DNA from: Treponema sp. | GTDB lineage: Bacteria; Spirochaetota; Spirochaetia; Treponematales; Breznakiellaceae | DNA length: 7,327 nucleotides | Assembly: GCA_031273835.1 (NCBI GenBank) | Contig: JAISRD010000139.1 | Coordinates: 1 to 7,327, forward strand | Direction of reading: 5' to 3' | The notes under the pieces: model-generated | Seen by the model: only the letters and a program-made list of their open reading frames with translations | Database searches by the model: none | Told to the model about the DNA's origin: nothing | Shown: positions 5,294 to 7,327 of the stretch, piece by piece | Position numbering within the stretch: the first letter of the stretch is position 1 | Layout of the letters: each line of letters starts with the position of its first letter | Translations under genes and position numbers: made by a program

Positions 5294-6964
5294 TTAATAC
5301 CCCGCGAGGAGTTCCATCAGCCGGTCCCGGTCTATGCTGCGGAGAAAATTTGCCAGCCGCGGGCCCTGGTCCTTGCCTATCAGGACCCGGTAAGCGGCGC
5401 GGAACAGTTCCTTTCCCTCAAGCCCCGCCTTTTCCGCGGTACGGTAGATCGCCTCGGCGCAGGATTTGTCGTCGCCGAAGGAGGCAAGGACCGACGCCAC
5501 TTCCTCCCGCAGCAGCCTTATGCCGGCTTTCTCCCTTTCGTCAAGGGAAGCGGGGGGGGCCTTTCCCCCAGCGGGCCGGAGACGGAATTTAAATTCCTCC
5601 GGGGCGCACTCCTCCACCCAGTACTTGGCGCGGCGGCACCGGGCCTCAAGGCCGGGGATCTGTTCCTCCTCCAAATGAGACGATCCCCCGGCGGCCTTTC
5701 CCGGATCTTTTTCCCGGATACCGGCGATGGTCCTCCCAATATCCCCGTCGGCTATCTGTATGAGGTTACAGAGATGGCGGAACGGGACCTGGTAAGGCTT
5801 AAGGGCCGGCATACCCCCCCGGACCTGGGAAAGCTCGTAGATACGCTTCTCCCGGAGAAACGCCCCCTCGTCTTTGGCCTTTTCATCCCCCCAGGCGATA
5901 CGCTCGGTTTTGTCGTAGTCCTCGTAGATCTTGATCACGTCCAGGTCAAAGGAGATCGTGAATTCAGTGTTGGGCCGGGTCCCGGCAAAGAGGTAGCGGG
6001 TCAGTTCCGGCGTGTAGACCCGGAGGAGATCCCCCAGGGTGATCACCTGCCCCGAGGAGCTGGACATCTTACCGGCGGAACCCTTGATGCCGATGAAGTC
6101 GTAACGGAAACTTACCGGGGCCTCCCGGCCGTAGAGTTCCCTGCAGACCAGGCGGCCCGTCTCAAAGGACCCCCCCTGGGTGTGGTGATCCTTCCCGGCG
6201 GGCTCAAAATCGACCTCCTCCCAGGCCCAGCGCATGGGCCAGTCCACCCGCCAGCCCAGCTTGATACCCCTGGCCTCCCGGAGATCCGCCCGTTCCCTGT
6301 GGCCGCAGGCGTTACAGTGGTAGTCCACGGCCCATTCCCCGTCCCAGCGGTCGATATCCGTTTCATCCCGGTTACAATTGCCGCAGAAGGCGCTGATGGG
6401 CCACCAGGGGCCCTGTATCTTGTGGTCCCCGTCGCGGAACCTGTCGAGGATCTCCCTCAGGGCATCCCGGTGTTCCAGGGCCCGGCGTATTTCCCCGGCG
6501 TATTTCGACGAGCGGTAATTTTGCGCCTGGTAAAGGTACTCAGGGTTGATCCCCACCTGGGGGAGCAGGGTTTCCACATCAAGCTCGTGGTGCCGGGCGT
6601 AGCTTTCGTCCCGGTCCCAGGGATCGGGAACCATGGTGATGGGGAAGCGCAGGTAACTTCGCAGTTCCTCCTGTTTGGGCATATTGGGGGGAACCTTGCG
6701 GAACACGTCGTAATCGTCCCAGGAATAGATGAAGCGGACCTTTTCCCCCCGGTCCCGCAGGGCCCGGACCACCAGATCCACGGAAATGATCTCCCGGAAA
6801 TTGCCGATATGCACCGTCCCCGAAGGGGTAATCCCCGAAGCGCAGGTATAGTGATCCCGCGTCCCGTCCCCGCCCCTTTCCCGGATGATCTTCTCAGCCG
6901 TCTCATCGGCCCAGTGAACGGCCCGCCCGCCGCCCCGTTCCGGCCCTTTCTTTTCCCCATCCAT
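5294..6964 (-). CDS. lysS: Lysyl-tRNA synthetase, class I
   Basis: The 556-residue enzyme charges tRNA-Lys with lysine in the cytoplasm. It is the class I, Rossmann-fold form, unrelated to the usual bacterial class II LysRS. The class I signatures are HIGN at 52-55 (in GITPSGTVHIGN) and KMSSS at 299-303 (in GSAGKMSSSSG). Cysteines 194, 197, 217 and 220 (CGNC and CNAC) form a likely zinc-binding knuckle inserted in the catalytic half. The C-terminal part (from about 330) is the helical anticodon-binding region and ends normally. Length agrees with the family (about 500-560). ATG 6964 appears to be the only usable start: I see no ATG, GTG or TTG between it and the conserved VHWAD block at residue 16, and no ribosome binding site precedes it. 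It converges on the lipase gene across 39 bp without a clear terminator. Class I LysRS is known from archaea, spirochaetes including Treponema and Borrelia, and some alphaproteobacteria. Confidence 0.97.
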   Translation of the reverse strand: MDGEKKGPERGGGRAVHWADETAEKIIRERGGDGTRDHYTCASGITPSGTVHIGNFREIISVDLVVRALRDRGEKVRFIYSWDDYDVFRKVPPNMPKQEELRSYLRFPITMVPDPWDRDESYARHHELDVETLLPQVGINPEYLYQAQNYRSSKYAGEIRRALEHRDALREILDRFRDGDHKIQGPWWPISAFCGNCNRDETDIDRWDGEWAVDYHCNACGHRERADLREARGIKLGWRVDWPMRWAWEEVDFEPAGKDHHTQGGSFETGRLVCRELYGREAPVSFRYDFIGIKGSAGKMSSSSGQVITLGDLLRVYTPELTRYLFAGTRPNTEFTISFDLDVIKIYEDYDKTERIAWGDEKAKDEGAFLREKRIYELSQVRGGMPALKPYQVPFRHLCNLIQIADGDIGRTIAGIREKDPGKAAGGSSHLEEEQIPGLEARCRRAKYWVEECAPEEFKFRLRPAGGKAPPASLDEREKAGIRLLREEVASVLASFGDDKSCAEAIYRTAEKAGLEGKELFRAAYRVLIGKDQGPRLANFLRSIDRDRLMELLAGY

Positions 6965-6973
6965 GATGAAAGC

Positions 6974-7002
6974 AGTATAGCCGAAAAGGGCGGCCCTGTA
7001 TA
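6974..7002 (-). promoter_or_regulatory. Sigma70-type promoter directly abutting lysS
   Basis: On the minus strand TATACA (7002-6997, 4/6 to TTGACA) and TATACT (6979-6974, 5/6 to TATAAT) are spaced by exactly 17 bp. Only 9 nt lie between the -10 box and the lysS ATG, so transcription would start about 3 nt before, or at, the start codon. The intervening bases contain no purine-rich Shine-Dalgarno motif. Confidence 0.65.
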
Positions 7003-7014
7003 AGAGCTCCCTTC

Positions 7015-7028
7015 CCCCGCCGGCGGGG
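7015..7028. promoter_or_regulatory. Perfect 14-bp GC palindrome upstream of lysS
   Basis: CCCCGCCGGCGGGG is an uninterrupted perfect palindrome ending 12 bp upstream of the lysS -35 box, centred near -55 relative to the predicted start. Position and symmetry suit a dimeric regulator site, but a GC-rich background makes chance palindromes likelier. No T-run follows in either direction, so it is not a terminator. Confidence 0.3.
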
Positions 7029-7042
7029 ATAAAAAACAGGGG

Positions 7043-7170
7043 ATAACCACGAAAGAGGCTTCGGCGTGCGCGGTTTTGGGGCGGCCAGGGCTGGTTTTAG
7101 GGTAAAAGTACCCGTGTTACGGGTAAAAATATATACTCCATAAATATTCCGTTATCCGTGCCGTGGTTAT
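7043..7170. repeat. Distant 9-bp inverted repeat bracketing a structured segment
   Basis: ATAACCACG (7043-7051) has its exact reverse complement CGTGGTTAT at 7162-7170, 110 bp further on. GGATAAC (7041-7047) also has a second inverted partner, GTTATCC, at 7151-7157. The enclosed stretch contains the competing hairpins at 7100-7125 and no open reading frame of note. It might be a small non-autonomous element or a structured RNA; neither is established. GGGGATAA also occurs twice just outside and at its left end (7025-7032 and 7039-7046). Confidence 0.25.
7100..7125. other. Mutually exclusive hairpins
   Basis: TACCCGT (7109-7115) pairs perfectly with ACGGGTA (7119-7125) across a 3-nt loop. Its first five bases can instead pair with GGGTA (7100-7104) across a 4-nt loop. 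The 7-bp stem is followed on the plus strand by A-rich sequence and on the minus strand by CTTTT, a weak terminator tail. No gene is available to attribute it to inside the window. Confidence 0.35.
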
Positions 7171-7185
7171 GCTTAATTTTCCTTC

Positions 7186-7213
7186 CCCGGTTTGGACCCG
7201 GGCGTAAGGCCCG
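7186..7213. other. Two overlapping GC-rich hairpins
   Basis: CCCGG (7186-7190) pairs with CCGGG (7198-7202) around a 7-nt loop. CGGGC (7199-7203) pairs with GCCCG (7209-7213) around GTAAG. The two stems share bases 7199-7202 and so exclude each other. No coding frame explains them. Confidence 0.3.
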
Positions 7214-7216
7214 TAA

Positions 7217-7276
7217 TGCCTCAAAAGAAAATCTAGCCGAAAAAAGTGTGCCTCAAAACACAAAAACCTAGCCGAA
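7217..7276. repeat. Two-copy imperfect tandem repeat, 32-bp period
   Basis: Both copies open with TGCCTCAAAA (7217-7226 and 7249-7258) and close with CTAGCCGAA (7233-7241 and 7268-7276), joined by short A-rich stretches that differ by 3 bp in length. The ends are exact matches while the middles vary, as in a dispersed intergenic repeat. A TCCGC-TAC-GCGGA hairpin (7282-7294) follows directly and may belong to the same unit. Confidence 0.5.
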
Positions 7277-7327
7277 GCGAATCCGCTACGCGGAAGTGGA
7301 AAGAGTATTACCCTTTTCCCGGTTGAA

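Larger units (their letters stand above)
6965..7327. other. Non-coding right-hand region
   Basis: No supportable gene occurs in these 363 bp. The region holds the lysS promoter, a 14-bp palindrome, several small hairpins and the 32-bp-period repeat described separately. On the minus strand a frame is open from the right edge to a stop at 7117-7119 (about 70 codons), but it runs through the repeat and the hairpins and its translation has no recognisable domain, so I do not call it. Base composition falls markedly around 7100-7180 compared with lysS. Confidence 0.5.

Noticed and set aside
5286..5296. TAAGG-C-CCTTA palindrome at the convergent lipase/lysS ends as a bidirectional terminator
   Set aside because: The arms are only 5 bp with a single-base centre, include the lysS stop codon and have no T-run, so it cannot form a usable hairpin.
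5675..7003. 442-codon plus-strand frame opposite lysS
   Set aside because: Its Pro/Gly/Val-rich translation mirrors the lysS codons. Class I LysRS motifs on the minus strand explain the conservation.
7117..7326. Frame of about 70 codons open from the right edge on the minus strand
   Set aside because: It runs through the tandem repeat and ends inside a hairpin. The phenylalanine/leucine-rich translation comes from the repeat and no domain is visible, though a real gene end beyond the edge cannot be fully excluded.
1..7327. CRISPR array, tRNA or rRNA genes, transposase or phage genes
   Set aside because: No regularly spaced multi-copy repeats, cloverleaf-like structures or mobile-element proteins were found. 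The only tandem repeat has two imperfect copies.

Overview
The window most likely comes from a spirochaete of the Treponema group, possibly a gut-associated lineage. Three things point there. The lysyl-tRNA synthetase is of the archaeal-type class I, which among bacteria is characteristic of spirochaetes and some alphaproteobacteria. The 2-oxoacid:ferredoxin oxidoreductase operon implies anaerobic, ferredoxin-based metabolism. The truncated membrane sensor at the left edge has a six-helix N-terminus of a kind I associate with treponemes and clostridia. This is inference from gene content; there is no rRNA or other phylogenetic marker here.

Layout from left to right. Positions 1-597 (minus) hold the N-terminal 199 codons of a membrane sensor, probably a histidine kinase, running off the left edge. 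Positions 598-810 are a spacer with one stem-loop and a doubtful 52-codon frame. Positions 811-3511 (minus) are a four-gene operon in the order small two-cluster ferredoxin, alpha, beta, gamma, together one 2-oxoacid:ferredoxin oxidoreductase. A 110-bp divergent intergenic region (3512-3621) carries a plausible promoter for that operon and the ribosome binding sites of both flanking genes. Positions 3622-4359 (plus) encode a protein with uracil-DNA-glycosylase-like motifs. Positions 4463-5254 (plus) encode an AT-richer alpha/beta hydrolase of the lipase type with a complete Ser-Asp-His triad. Converging on it, 5294-6964 (minus) encodes class I lysyl-tRNA synthetase. Positions 6965-7327 are non-coding as far as I can see, with a perfect palindrome, mutually exclusive hairpins and a two-copy 32-bp-period repeat.

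The oxidoreductase operon forms one functional unit: alpha and beta bind thiamine diphosphate and substrate, gamma completes the CoA-binding core, and the ferredoxin passes electrons out to free ferredoxin. The other genes look functionally unrelated.

The most interesting pattern is in gene starts. lysS and the lipase each have a good sigma70-type promoter whose -10 box lies only 9-11 nt before the only possible ATG, with no Shine-Dalgarno sequence. The left-edge sensor has a weaker version of the same layout. The oxidoreductase genes and the glycosylase-like gene have conventional ribosome binding sites. This suggests that leaderless (or nearly leaderless) and leadered mRNAs coexist in this organism.
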